This document shows, in pieces, positions 47,919 to 56,776 of a stretch of DNA of 64,000 nucleotides. The stretch is from Paraburkholderia sp. UYCP14C. GTDB lineage: Bacteria; Pseudomonadota; Gammaproteobacteria; Burkholderiales; Burkholderiaceae. The DNA lies in NCBI RefSeq assembly GCF_004197395.1, contig NZ_SELS01000003.1, positions 186,001 to 250,000 of the forward strand, in the 5' to 3' direction. Numbering within the stretch: the first letter of the stretch is position 1; each line of letters starts with the position of its first letter. The translations under genes and the position numbers were made by a program. The notes beneath the pieces are model-generated. The model was not told the DNA's origin, made no database searches, and saw only the letters and a list, made by a program, of their open reading frames with translations.

Positions 47919-48632
47919 GTGAACGCGCCTGAATCGATCGATTTCAAACCTATATCCGATGTGCCGGGCGTCGCTACGCCGGGCGTCGCCATGCCGCAGA
48001 TAGCGCGGCGGCAGCGCTCGCGGCGTGCGACCTTTATCAGGTGGCTGCGCAACGTGCACGGCTGGGTCGGCTTGTGGGGCGCGGTGCTCGGGCTGATGTT
48101 CGGCGTGACCGGCTTCCTGCTCAATCATCGCGGCGGTCCGCTGAAAATTTCGACGGGCGCGCGGCAGGTCGAGGACATGCAGATCGCGGTGCCCGAGAAA
48201 ACGCTGCACTCGCCGATGGAGATGGCGAAGTGGCTGCAGGGCGAGCTGAAGATCGACGGCAAGCCGGGGCGCGCGAAGCGCGAGCCCGCGCATCCGGTCG
48301 CGTGGGGCGACCACAGCACGATGCAACCGGAGCAGTGGCAGGTCGGCATCATGGGCCCGGGCCACAGCGTGCAGGCCGAGTACTGGGTCGGCAACGGTTT
48401 CGTGTCGGTGAAGCGCACGCGCAACTCGTTTCTCGCGACGCTGAGCAATCTGCACAAGGGCGTGGGTCTCAGCGTCGGCTGGGTGCTGTTGATCGACACG
48501 ATCGCGGGCAGCCTGATTCTGCTGTCCTTGACCGGCGTGCTGTTGTGGACCGAATTGAATAAACGCCGCACCGTGGGCGTGGTGCTGGTGGGCGGCTCGG
48601 TGGTCGTGGCGCTGGTTTGCGGGTTGATGTGA
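47919..48632 (+). CDS. PepSY-associated membrane-helix protein
   Basis: 237 aa from GTG 47919. TM helix 1 lies at WLRNVHGWVGLWGAVLGLMF (HGWxG motif typical of PepSY_TM), then a periplasmic PepSY-like segment (IAVPEKTLHSPMEMAKWL), a helix with LHKGVGLSVGWVLLIDT and ILLSLTGVLLWTEL, and a last helix (TVGVVLVGGSVVVALVCGLM). Short PepSY_TM proteins often accompany iron-siderophore uptake or act as ferric reductases, which fits the Fur box. The start is uncertain (47919 GTG or the later Met in GVAMPQIARR). Confidence 0.82.
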   Translation: MNAPESIDFKPISDVPGVATPGVAMPQIARRQRSRRATFIRWLRNVHGWVGLWGAVLGLMFGVTGFLLNHRGGPLKISTGARQVEDMQIAVPEKTLHSPMEMAKWLQGELKIDGKPGRAKREPAHPVAWGDHSTMQPEQWQVGIMGPGHSVQAEYWVGNGFVSVKRTRNSFLATLSNLHKGVGLSVGWVLLIDTIAGSLILLSLTGVLLWTELNKRRTVGVVLVGGSVVVALVCGLM

Positions 48633-48682
48633 GCGCGGGAGGCACCTCTCGCGCCCTCCGCGTCGTCGGCTGAACCGCCGGA

Positions 48683-49705
48683 CTACACGCTGCAAGCGGC
48701 GCCACCCGACGCCGCAATTTCCCGCGCGGCTTTCGCGCCTTCAACCTGCAATAGCGTCGGCAGCGACACGCCATTTTTCGCCGCCGTGACTTCCGCCAGA
48801 ATCGACACCGCGATCTCGGGCGGCGTCCTGCTGCCGATATAAATGCCGACAGGTCCATGCAAGCGGGCCAGTTCGGCTTCGTTCAGATCGAACTCCTTCA
48901 GGCGTTCGCGTCGCGCGTGATTGTTCCGGCGCGAGCCGAGCGCGCCGACGTAAAACGCCGGCGTCTTCAACGCTTCCATCAGCGCGAGATCGTCGAGCTT
49001 CGGATCGTGCGTGAGCGCGATCACCGCACAGCGCTCGTCGAGCTTCATCTCGGTCACGGTATCGTCCGGCATCGTGCGTACGATCTTCGTGCCGGGCACG
49101 TCCCATTCCTCGGTGTATTCCTCGCGCGGATCGCAGACCGTCACCTGATAGTCGAGCCCCACCGCGATATGGCACAGGTAGCGCGACAATTGCCCGGCGC
49201 CGATCACGAGCATCCGGTAGCGCGGGCCGTGGATCGTCAGCAGACGCTCATCGTCGAAATGCACGCCGTCGGTTGCCTGTGCGTTGTCGAGCTGTACCGC
49301 GCCCGTCGCCATGTCGAGTTCGCGCGCGACGAGCCGGCCGTTTTCGACCGCGTGACACAGCTCGGCGATGCCGCTTTGCCGGGTCAACGGTTCGAGCACG
49401 AGCTGGATCGTGCCGCCGCATGGCAGCCCGAAGCGATGCGCTTCCTCGGCCGTGATGCCGTACTTCACCGCTTCCGGATGGGTCTGCTCGATGCCACGCT
49501 GCCGTACGCGATCGATCAGATCGTCTTCGATGCAGCCGCCCGACACCGACCCCACCACGAGGCCGTCGTCGCGCACCGCGAGCATCGCGCCCTCGGGACG
49601 CGGCGACGAGCCCCAGGTCTTCACGACCGTCACGAGGAGCGCGCGATGTCCGTCCTCCAGCCAACGGGCGCTGGTCTTCAGAACTTCGAGATCCACGCTG
49701 TCCAT
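48683..49705 (-). CDS. XdhC/CoxI-family molybdenum hydroxylase maturation factor
   Basis: 340 aa. N-terminal XdhC_CoxI domain (LLVTVVKTWGSSPRPEGAML and GSVSGGCIEDDLIDR) and a C-terminal Rossmann XdhC_C domain (MLVIGAGQLSRYLCHIA, VCDPREEYT, YVGALGSRRNNHARRERL). It helps insert the sulfurated molybdenum cofactor into CoxL-type enzymes. Last gene of the cox operon; its first 28 bp overlap the coxG end in another frame. Confidence 0.93.
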   Translation of the reverse strand: MDSVDLEVLKTSARWLEDGHRALLVTVVKTWGSSPRPEGAMLAVRDDGLVVGSVSGGCIEDDLIDRVRQRGIEQTHPEAVKYGITAEEAHRFGLPCGGTIQLVLEPLTRQSGIAELCHAVENGRLVARELDMATGAVQLDNAQATDGVHFDDERLLTIHGPRYRMLVIGAGQLSRYLCHIAVGLDYQVTVCDPREEYTEEWDVPGTKIVRTMPDDTVTEMKLDERCAVIALTHDPKLDDLALMEALKTPAFYVGALGSRRNNHARRERLKEFDLNEAELARLHGPVGIYIGSRTPPEIAVSILAEVTAAKNGVSLPTLLQVEGAKAAREIAASGGAACSV

Positions 49706-50286
49706 GATTTCTTCCCCTTCTTTGCTTCGCCGCCGGACTCGCCGTCCGCGGCCTCGTTCGATTCCGTTTGCTCGGACGCCGACGCGGCTTCGGCGTCGGT
49801 ATCCACCGAGGCGTCGCCGTCCGCTGCTTCATCAGCGTTATTGTCACCCGAGAGCTGGGTACCGAAGCGCTTGAAAAACTCCCCGGCAATCTTGCGCGCC
49901 GCACCGTCGACGAGCCGCGAGCCGATCTGCGCGAGCTTGCCGCCGACCTGCGCGTGGGCAGTGTAGGCGAGCTTCGTGGCGGCATCGCCGTCGGCTTCGA
50001 GCGTGACCTGCGCGTTGCCTTTGGCAAAGCCCGCGGCGCCGCCCTGGCCTTCGAACACGATCGTGTAGGTGTTCGGTGCGTCGATATCGGTCAGTTGCAT
50101 GCGCCCCTTGAAGCGCGCCTTGACCGGACCGACCGCCGCGCTCAGCGTGACCAGGTACGCGTTTTCGCCGTCCGGCTCGATGCTTTCGCAGCCGGGGATG
50201 CAGCCGCGCAGAATCTCGGTGTCGTTCAACGCGTCCCACGTTTGCTGCTGCGCAACTGGGAGCGTATGCGTTTCGCTCAATTCCAT
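49678..50286 (-). CDS. coxG: CoxG-type SRPBCC protein
   Basis: 202 aa. Starts MELSETHTLPVAQQQTWDAL, the CoxG/SRPBCC fold, with GCESIEPDGENAYLVTLSAAVGPVKARFKG, then a low-complexity acidic C-terminus (NNADEAADGDASVDTDAEAA) and a lysine-rich end (KKGKKSW). CoxG in Oligotropha anchors CO dehydrogenase to the membrane; here the acidic tail is unlike that protein. Overlaps coxE by 10 bp and the xdhC-like gene by 28 bp. Confidence 0.88.
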   Translation of the reverse strand: MELSETHTLPVAQQQTWDALNDTEILRGCIPGCESIEPDGENAYLVTLSAAVGPVKARFKGRMQLTDIDAPNTYTIVFEGQGGAAGFAKGNAQVTLEADGDAATKLAYTAHAQVGGKLAQIGSRLVDGAARKIAGEFFKRFGTQLSGDNNADEAADGDASVDTDAEAASASEQTESNEAADGESGGEAKKGKKSWTAWISKF

Positions 50287-51542
50287 GAGGTTGCTCCTGC
50301 GAGTGTCGTCGCGGCGTCGGCGTGACGAGGCGCGCGCGTCAATTGCGCGAGGTCGTGGCCGAACGCGGCGAGACTGTCTAGATTATGAACCGGACGATGC
50401 GCGTCGACATACGGCAGGATCGCCTGCACGCCACGCGCTTTCGGAGTGAAGCCGCTGAACCGCAGCAGCGGATTGAGCCATACGATGCGATGCGCGAAGC
50501 GTGCGAGCCGCGCCATTTCGGTGTCGAGCACGTCGATCGCTTCGTGATCGAGACCGTCGGTGACGAGCAGCACCGTCGCACGACCGGTGAGCACGCGGCG
50601 CGCCCAGCGCCGGTTGAACTCGGCGAGCGCGGCGCCGATGCGCGTGCCGCCCGACCAGTCGACCACCTGATCGCTGAGCGTCGCGATCGCGACGTCAGGA
50701 TCACGCTCGCGCAATGCGCGCGTCGCATTCGTGAGCCGCGTGCCGAACAGAAACACCTGCAGACGTTCGCGCGAGTGCAGCAGCGCGTGGCAGAAGTAGA
50801 GCACCGCGCGCGAGTAGTTGCTCATCGAACCGGAAATGTCGAGCAGCAGCACCAGCGGCGGCTTGCGCTCGGTCCTCGCGCGATATTTCCATACGGTCCA
50901 GTCGCCGCCCGCGCGCACCGCGTGCCGTGCGCTCGCGCGCAGGTCCGCATGGGTGCCGTGCGACGCCGCCTTCAGGCGCCGCGTCGGTTCGGTGGCGAGC
51001 GGCAGCCGCTGGCCGCGAATCAGATGGCGCAGCGTGCGCCACTCGTCGGCGCTGAGCGTGTCGAAATCGCGATGACGCAACCGCTCCTCCGCGCTGAACG
51101 TCAACTGCGCATGCAACTCGTGCTGCTCGGTTTCCTGCGGCGTAGGCAGATGCGGCGACGGTGGCATGCGCACCGCGAGTGCATCGGCGAGACGGTTGTT
51201 GCGCTTCGGCGGCGGCAACCCGTCGCGCACTTTCGGCAGCAGCAGCGCGCGCAGCTTGCCTTCCCAATCGGGGTCGCGCCAGAACAGATCGAACGCGGCA
51301 TTGAAGAGTTCGCGTTCGTCGGGAGCGGTGACGAGCAGCGCGGCGAGCGCGGCGCGCACGTCGTCGCGGCGGCCGAGGTCGATCCACTGCAACGCGGCGA
51401 GCGCGTCGACTGCTTGGGCGGGTGACATCGGCAAACCGGCGCCGCGCAGCACGCGCACGAAATGGACGACGTTGCGCGCCAGCATCGGCGCGGTTTGCTG
51501 GTTCTCGTCGTCGTGCGTGTCCGAGCCGGTTTCGTTCGCCAT
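50277..51542 (-). CDS. coxE: CoxE-type von Willebrand factor A protein
   Basis: 421 aa. The C-terminal VWA domain has the MIDAS motif DISGSMS (PPLVLLLDISGSM), with TDGLDHE as a later metal residue. The N-terminal helical part includes MLARNVVHFVRVLRGAGL. Partner of the MoxR-like AAA+ ATPase encoded just upstream; together they remodel or activate the molybdenum enzyme, by analogy with CoxD/CoxE. Start ATG 51542 with GAGG 9 nt upstream; an earlier ATG at 51557 is possible and would overlap the coxD stop. Confidence 0.9.
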   Translation of the reverse strand: MANETGSDTHDDENQQTAPMLARNVVHFVRVLRGAGLPMSPAQAVDALAALQWIDLGRRDDVRAALAALLVTAPDERELFNAAFDLFWRDPDWEGKLRALLLPKVRDGLPPPKRNNRLADALAVRMPPSPHLPTPQETEQHELHAQLTFSAEERLRHRDFDTLSADEWRTLRHLIRGQRLPLATEPTRRLKAASHGTHADLRASARHAVRAGGDWTVWKYRARTERKPPLVLLLDISGSMSNYSRAVLYFCHALLHSRERLQVFLFGTRLTNATRALRERDPDVAIATLSDQVVDWSGGTRIGAALAEFNRRWARRVLTGRATVLLVTDGLDHEAIDVLDTEMARLARFAHRIVWLNPLLRFSGFTPKARGVQAILPYVDAHRPVHNLDSLAAFGHDLAQLTRAPRHADAATTLAGATSWN

Positions 51543-51553
51543 GCCAACGATCC

Positions 51554-52435
51554 TCATTCGGCCAGACACTGCGCGATCTGCGCCGCATCCACGCGCGCGA
51601 GATCGTCCTGATACTTGAGCAGCACGCCGAGCGTGTTCTGCACCGATTGCGGATCGAGCTCCGTGACCGACAGCGCTTCGAGCGCGCGGCACCAGTCGAT
51701 CGTTTCAGCGATGCCGGGCGCCTTGAACAGATCCATGCCGCGCAGCCGATGCACGAAATCGACCGCGCGCCGCTGCAACTGCGCCGACGTATGCGGCGCG
51801 CGCGCGGCGACGATCTCGAGTTCGCGCTCGCGATCCGGATAGCCAATCCATTGGTACAGACAGCGGCGCTTCAACGCGTCGTGCACTTCGCGCGTGCGGT
51901 TCGACGTCATGATCACGAGCGGTGGCTGCGCCGCGCGCACGGTGCCGTATTCGGGAATCGATACCTGGAAATCCGAAAGGAGTTCGAGCAGGAAGGCCTC
52001 GAACGGTTCGTCGGCGCGGTCGATTTCGTCGATCAGCAGCACGCGCCGCGCGCCGGGATGGTTTTCGTCCGGCAGCAGCGCTTGCAGAAGCGGACGCTTC
52101 AGCAGGAATTCGCCGCGATACAGCGTGTCGTTGTCGGGGCGCTCGCCGCTCGCTTCGGCAAGCCGCAGCGCCATGATCTGGCGCGGGTAGTCCCATTCAT
52201 ACAGCGCGCTCGCGGTGTCGAGGCCTTCGTAGCATTGCAGCCGCAGCAGCGTGGTGCCGAGCATGCCGGCCGCGGCTTTCGCGAGCTCGGTTTTGCCGAC
52301 GCCCGGCTCGCCTTCGACGAACAACGGCCGCTCCATGCGTAGCGCGAGATATAGCGCGGTCGCCAGCTCGCGGCTCGCGAAATAGCGTTGGGCGGCGAGT
52401 TGGGCGAGGGTGTCGTCGATCGAAGCCGGCTGCAT
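51554..52435 (-). CDS. coxD: CoxD-type MoxR AAA+ ATPase
   Basis: 293 aa. Walker A FVEGEPGVGKTELAKA, Walker B RVLLIDEIDRADEPFEAFL, sensor region PPLVIMTSNRTREVHDALKRR. In CO oxidisers CoxD helps build the Mo-Cu site; in this form II system its substrate is presumably CoxL. ATG 52435 is supported by the N-terminus MQPASIDDTLAQL; the frame upstream is not conserved. Confidence 0.92.
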   Translation of the reverse strand: MQPASIDDTLAQLAAQRYFASRELATALYLALRMERPLFVEGEPGVGKTELAKAAAGMLGTTLLRLQCYEGLDTASALYEWDYPRQIMALRLAEASGERPDNDTLYRGEFLLKRPLLQALLPDENHPGARRVLLIDEIDRADEPFEAFLLELLSDFQVSIPEYGTVRAAQPPLVIMTSNRTREVHDALKRRCLYQWIGYPDRERELEIVAARAPHTSAQLQRRAVDFVHRLRGMDLFKAPGIAETIDWCRALEALSVTELDPQSVQNTLGVLLKYQDDLARVDAAQIAQCLAE

Positions 52436-52605
52436 GGTGGTCCTGAATCTGCGCGACAGGCCGTGGCAAAGCGTGGCGCGAGTGAAGAACGCAATGGGCG
52501 CGAGGTCGGCGTCGAACTCTCGCGCCTGCTCGCGAAGTGAACGAAGCCGGCTCGCGCGCGCCGCGCTGTGAGCGCGCGCGAAGCCGGGTGACTCAGCGAG
52601 GCTCG

Positions 52606-53403
52606 CTAGGCATTCGCCTTCGTGACCGCGCGCGCGGCGAGCACCGGAATCAGATGCGCGCGATACGCGGCGCTCGCATGCATGTCCTCGTTCAGCTCGT
52701 CGGGCGACACGCTGACCGCGCGTGCCGCCTCGGGCGTGAAGTTCGCCGACAGCGCGCTTTCGAGCTCGGGCACGCGAAATACCGACGACGCCGCACCCGT
52801 CACCGCGACCCGCACACCGCTCGCGGACTTCGCGACGAACACGCCGACCAGCGCGAAGTGCGAGGCCGGATTGCGGAACTTCTCGTACGCGGCCCGCTCG
52901 GGCACCGGAAACTCGACGGCGACGATCAGCTCGTCGGGTTCGAGCGCGGTCTCGTACATGCCGACGAAGAAATCGCCCGACGTGATGCGCCGCCGGTCCG
53001 TGACGATCGTCGCGTCGAGGCCCATCGCCGCGGCCGGGTAGCACGCGGCCGGGTCGTTGTTCGCGAGCGAGCCGCCGATCGTGCCGAGCGCGCGCACCTG
53101 GCGATCGCCGATATTGCCGGCCAGCCCGGCGAGCGCGGGCAACACGCGCCGCACGTCCGCGTGCTCGGCGACGTCGGCGTGACAGACGGCCGCGCCGATC
53201 GTCACTTTGCTGGCGTCGACGGTGATCGTCTTGAGCGCGGGAATGCGCGTTACGTCGATCAGTTGCGACGGCTGCGCGAGACGCAGGCGCATCGTCGGCA
53301 GTAGGCTCTGGCCGCCGGCAAGGAACTTCGCTTCGGGGTCGGCGGTGAGGGCTGCGGCGGCCGCTTGCGGATCCGTCGCGCGTTGATACTCGAATGAATA
53401 CAT
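52606..53403 (-). CDS. coxM: CoxM-type FAD-binding subunit
   Basis: 265 aa. Medium subunit that carries electrons through FAD. The N-terminus MYSFEYQRATDPQ is followed by FAD motif AKFLAGGQSLLPTMRLRL and the second FAD motif TIGGSLANNDPAACYPAAAM, then the CO_deh_flav_C domain. In operon with coxL (28 bp) and coxD (170 bp). Confidence 0.95.
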   Translation of the reverse strand: MYSFEYQRATDPQAAAAALTADPEAKFLAGGQSLLPTMRLRLAQPSQLIDVTRIPALKTITVDASKVTIGAAVCHADVAEHADVRRVLPALAGLAGNIGDRQVRALGTIGGSLANNDPAACYPAAAMGLDATIVTDRRRITSGDFFVGMYETALEPDELIVAVEFPVPERAAYEKFRNPASHFALVGVFVAKSASGVRVAVTGAASSVFRVPELESALSANFTPEAARAVSVSPDELNEDMHASAAYRAHLIPVLAARAVTKANA

Positions 53404-53431
53404 GTCGAATGCTCCGCTCAGGATCGTTGGG

Positions 53432-55813
53432 TCAGGCTTGCTTCGCCGCTTGAATCGCGGACCACACGCGATGCGGCGTGGCCGGCATCTGCAGATTGGT
53501 CACGCCAAGCGGCGCGAGCGCGTCGATGATCGCGTTGATCACCGCTGGCGGCGAGCCGATCGCGCCCGCTTCGCCGCAGCCTTTGACGCCGAGCGGATTG
53601 TGCGTGCACGGCGTGCCCTTCGAGGTCTCGACCGTGAAGTCGGGCAGGTCGGACGCATGCGGCATCGCGTAGTCCATATACGAGCCGGACAGCAGCTGGC
53701 CGCTGTCGTTGTCGTACACGCAGCGCTCGAGCATCGCCTGGCCGATGCCTTGCCCGAGGCCGCCATGCACCTGGCCTTCGACGATCATCGGATTGATCAC
53801 GTTGCCGAAATCGTCGACCGCGGTGAACTTCTGGATGCGGCACTCGCCGGTGTCCGGATCGACTTCGATCTCGCAGATATACGCGCCCGACGGATACGTG
53901 AAGTTGGTCGGGTCGTAGAACGCGCTTTCTTCGAGTCCCGGTTCGAGCACGTCGAGCGGATAGTTGTGCGGCACGTACGCGGCGAGCGAGATTTCCGCGA
54001 ACGCCTTGGTGCGGTCGGTACCCGCGACGCGGAACACGCCGTTCTTGAACTCGATGTCTTCCGCCGACGCTTCGAGCAGATGCGCGGCGATCTTCTTCGC
54101 CTTGGCTTCGATCTTGTCGAGCGCCTTCGAGATCGCCGAGCCGCCGACCGCGATCGAACGCGAGCCATACGTGCCCATGCCGAACGCGATGCGGCCGGTG
54201 TCGCCGTGGACGATCTCGACGCTTTCGAGCGGTATGCCGAGGCGATCCGCGACCACCTGCGCGAAAGTCGTCTCATGCCCCTGGCCGTGGCTATGCGAGC
54301 CCGTAAAGACGGTGACCGAGCCGGTCGGGTGCACGCGAATCTGGCCGACTTCGAACAGGCCCGCGCGCGCACCGAGCGCGCCCGCGATGTTCGACGGCGC
54401 GAGACCGCATGCCTCGATGTAGCACGAGTAGCCGAGGCCGCGTCGCTTGCCGTTCTTTTCGGATTCCTGCCGACGCGCGGCGAAGCCCGCGACGTCCGCG
54501 AGTTCGAGCGAGCGCGACAGGATCGCGTTGTAGTCGCCGGTGTCATACGTGAGGCCGACCGGCGTCGCGTACGGGAACTGCGTGATGAAGTTGCGGCGGC
54601 GGATTTCCGCGGGGTCGAGCTTCATCTCGCGCGCCGCGGCTTCGACCAGGCGCTCGACGACGAAGGTCGCCTCCGGCCGGCCCGCGCCGCGATACGCATC
54701 GACGGGAACGGTGTTGGTGAAGACCGCCTTCACTTCGGCGTAGATCGCGGGCGTCGCGTATTGGCCGGCGAGCAGCGTCGCGTACAGGATCGTCGGCACG
54801 CTCGAGGCGAACGTCGACAGATACGCGCCCATGTTTGCGATCGTGTGCACGCGCATCGCGAGGAACTTGCCGTCGGGGTCCAGCGCAAGCTCGGCTTTGG
54901 TCACGTGATCGCGGCCGTGCGCATCGGACAGGAACGCCTCGGAGCGCTCGGCCGTCCATTTGACCGGCCGGCCGATCTTCTTCGATGCCCAGGTGAGCGC
55001 GACGTCTTCCGCATACAGGAAGATCTTCGAGCCGAAGCCGCCGCCGACGTCCGGCGCGATCACACGCAGCTTCGATTCCGGCAGCGACAGCACGAACGCG
55101 GCCATCAACAGCCGCTCGACGTGCGGGTTCTGATTCGCGACATACAGCGTGTAGCTGTCGTCCTGCGCCGAATAGTTCGCGTTGACCGCGCGCGGTTCGA
55201 TCGCGTTCGGCACGAGGCGGTTGTTGACGATGTCGAGCGTGGTCACGTGCGCGGCTTTCGCGAACGCGGCATCGGTCGCGGCCTTGTCGCCGTGGCCCCA
55301 GTTGTAGCAGACGTTGTCGGGCACCTCGTCGTGCACGGCCGCCTGACCCGGATCGGCCGCATGAGCGGTATCGACGACGGCCGGCAACTCTTCGTAATCG
55401 ACCTCGATCAGTTCGGCCGCATCTTTCGCGGCCTTGATCGATTCGGCGATCACGAGCGCGATCTGGTCACCCACGTGGCGCGCTTTCGTATGCGCGATCA
55501 CCGGATGCGGCGGCTCGTTCATCGGCTTGCCGTCGGTGCTGTGGATCAGCCAGCCGCACGGCAGTCCGCCGACGTTCTCCGCCGCGAGATCCGCGCCGGT
55601 GAAGATCGCGACCACGCCCGGCGATTTCCTGGCGGCGGTGGTGTCGATGCGGGTGATCTTCGCGTGCGCGTGCGGCGAGCGCAGGAACACCGCGTAAGTT
55701 TGCTGCGGCAGCACGATGTCGTCGGTGTACTGGCCTTTGCCGGTCAGGAAGCGATAGTCTTCCTTGCGTTCGACGGCGGCGCCGATCAGGCTCTGTGTAT
55801 CGGGTGCGTTCAT
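53432..55813 (-). CDS. coxL: CoxL-type molybdopterin large subunit, form II active-site loop
   Basis: 793 aa catalytic subunit of a xanthine oxidase-family molybdenum hydroxylase. Mo-cofactor blocks include [13 protein letters not shown] and, in the active-site loop at 373-379, AYRGAGR, which is the form II signature; aerobic CO dehydrogenases (form I) have AYxCSFR with a copper-binding Cys. The catalytic Glu lies in [14 protein letters not shown] near the C-terminus. Form II enzymes rarely oxidise CO efficiently and their substrate is usually unknown. ATG 55813 ([11 protein letters not shown]) chosen. Confidence 0.94.
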   Translation of the reverse strand: MNAPDTQSLIGAAVERKEDYRFLTGKGQYTDDIVLPQQTYAVFLRSPHAHAKITRIDTTAARKSPGVVAIFTGADLAAENVGGLPCGWLIHSTDGKPMNEPPHPVIAHTKARHVGDQIALVIAESIKAAKDAAELIEVDYEELPAVVDTAHAADPGQAAVHDEVPDNVCYNWGHGDKAATDAAFAKAAHVTTLDIVNNRLVPNAIEPRAVNANYSAQDDSYTLYVANQNPHVERLLMAAFVLSLPESKLRVIAPDVGGGFGSKIFLYAEDVALTWASKKIGRPVKWTAERSEAFLSDAHGRDHVTKAELALDPDGKFLAMRVHTIANMGAYLSTFASSVPTILYATLLAGQYATPAIYAEVKAVFTNTVPVDAYRGAGRPEATFVVERLVEAAAREMKLDPAEIRRRNFITQFPYATPVGLTYDTGDYNAILSRSLELADVAGFAARRQESEKNGKRRGLGYSCYIEACGLAPSNIAGALGARAGLFEVGQIRVHPTGSVTVFTGSHSHGQGHETTFAQVVADRLGIPLESVEIVHGDTGRIAFGMGTYGSRSIAVGGSAISKALDKIEAKAKKIAAHLLEASAEDIEFKNGVFRVAGTDRTKAFAEISLAAYVPHNYPLDVLEPGLEESAFYDPTNFTYPSGAYICEIEVDPDTGECRIQKFTAVDDFGNVINPMIVEGQVHGGLGQGIGQAMLERCVYDNDSGQLLSGSYMDYAMPHASDLPDFTVETSKGTPCTHNPLGVKGCGEAGAIGSPPAVINAIIDALAPLGVTNLQMPATPHRVWSAIQAAKQA

Positions 55814-55823
55814 CGTCGGCTCC

Positions 55824-56348
55824 TCAGGCGGCGGTTGCGCCGGCGGCATTCGCGCCGGCGGATGCGCTCGATGCGGCGGGTGACTTCATACCCGCGGCGC
55901 CTTCGAGCACGGCCTTGACGATGTTGTGATAGCCCGTGCAGCGGCACAGGTTGCCGTCGAGCTGCTCGCGCACTTCGTCGCCGGTCAGATCGGGTTGACG
56001 CTGCACCAGCGACACCGCGTTCATCACCATGCCCGGCGTGCAAAAGCCGCATTGCAGACCGTGACAGTGCTTGAACGCGGCCTGCATCGGATGCAGCGCG
56101 CCGTTTTGCGCAAGTCCTTCGATGGTCGTGATTTCCGCGCCGTCGGCTTGCGCGGCGAGGATGTTGCAGGACTTGATCGCGCGGCCGTTCAGATGCACGG
56201 TGCAGGCGCCGCATTGCGCCGTATCGCAGCCGACGTGGGTGCCGGTCAGGCGGAGTTGCTCGCGTAGGAACTGGACAAGCAGGGTACCAGGGTCGACTGA
56301 GGCGCTCACGGGCGCGCCATTGACCGTCAGACTGATGCTGATCGCCAT
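55824..56348 (-). CDS. coxS: CoxS-type [2Fe-2S] subunit
   Basis: 174 aa. Two [2Fe-2S] clusters: plant-type ligands C41, C46, C49, C61 and the helical-domain ligands C100, C103, C135, C137. It passes electrons from CoxL to CoxM. The C-terminal extension is Ala-rich ([19 protein letters not shown]). First gene of the operon, so the promoter should lie just upstream of 56348. Confidence 0.95.
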   Translation of the reverse strand: MAISISLTVNGAPVSASVDPGTLLVQFLREQLRLTGTHVGCDTAQCGACTVHLNGRAIKSCNILAAQADGAEITTIEGLAQNGALHPMQAAFKHCHGLQCGFCTPGMVMNAVSLVQRQPDLTGDEVREQLDGNLCRCTGYHNIVKAVLEGAAGMKSPAASSASAGANAAGATAA

Positions 56349-56776
56349 GAAGCTGTCTCCTTAATTGATCGGAGCGCGCGCTTCGGCGTATGGATCCCCG
56401 CCTCGGCGCAGACCACGATCCCATGCAAGATAGTTGCTGTGGGTGAGACCGGACCTGTGATTGTTATTGCCCCTGCTGTGCTTCGACTGCGTGCTGACTG
56501 CTTGCCCACTACGACTCGCGAGGTCCGATGAGGGTGCTGCGGGTTTTACAAGTCTGCCGAAAAGTAAAGCACAAATCGCGCGGACGCGCTATGAGGGGAA
56601 GTGTGTTCGGCGCGCGCGAGCGCACGAAGCGAAGCATGGCAGCCACGCAACGGAGCGCCGAAAAGACATGCGCCCCGTCATGCGGAGCATGACGGGGCGC
56701 ATCGATAGATCAGCGGAAAGCGAGGCCGCGCTCGCGCGCATTCAGCGCATTGGCTTGGCCTCGTTGGAACGGCGCG
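56349..56776. other. Gap between coxS and the permease gene
   Basis: 428 bp. Should contain the coxS promoter on the minus strand; I do not see a strong -10/-35. The permease-proximal end holds a long inverted repeat (listed separately). The remaining open frames have no support. Confidence 0.3.
56668..56702 (-). terminator. 15-bp perfect inverted repeat after the permease gene
   Basis: Perfect 15-bp stem ATGCGCCCCGTCATG (56668-56682) / CATGACGGGGCGCAT (56688-56702), 5-nt loop, followed on the minus strand by GTCTTTTC. About 75 bp past the permease stop; likely its terminator. Confidence 0.65.

Noticed and set aside
53402-55918. Very long open frame antisense to coxL (about 838 codons)
   Set aside because: Arises from strong GC bias at third positions; the composition is Arg/Asp/His-rich with no family pattern, and the opposite strand encodes a clear CoxL.
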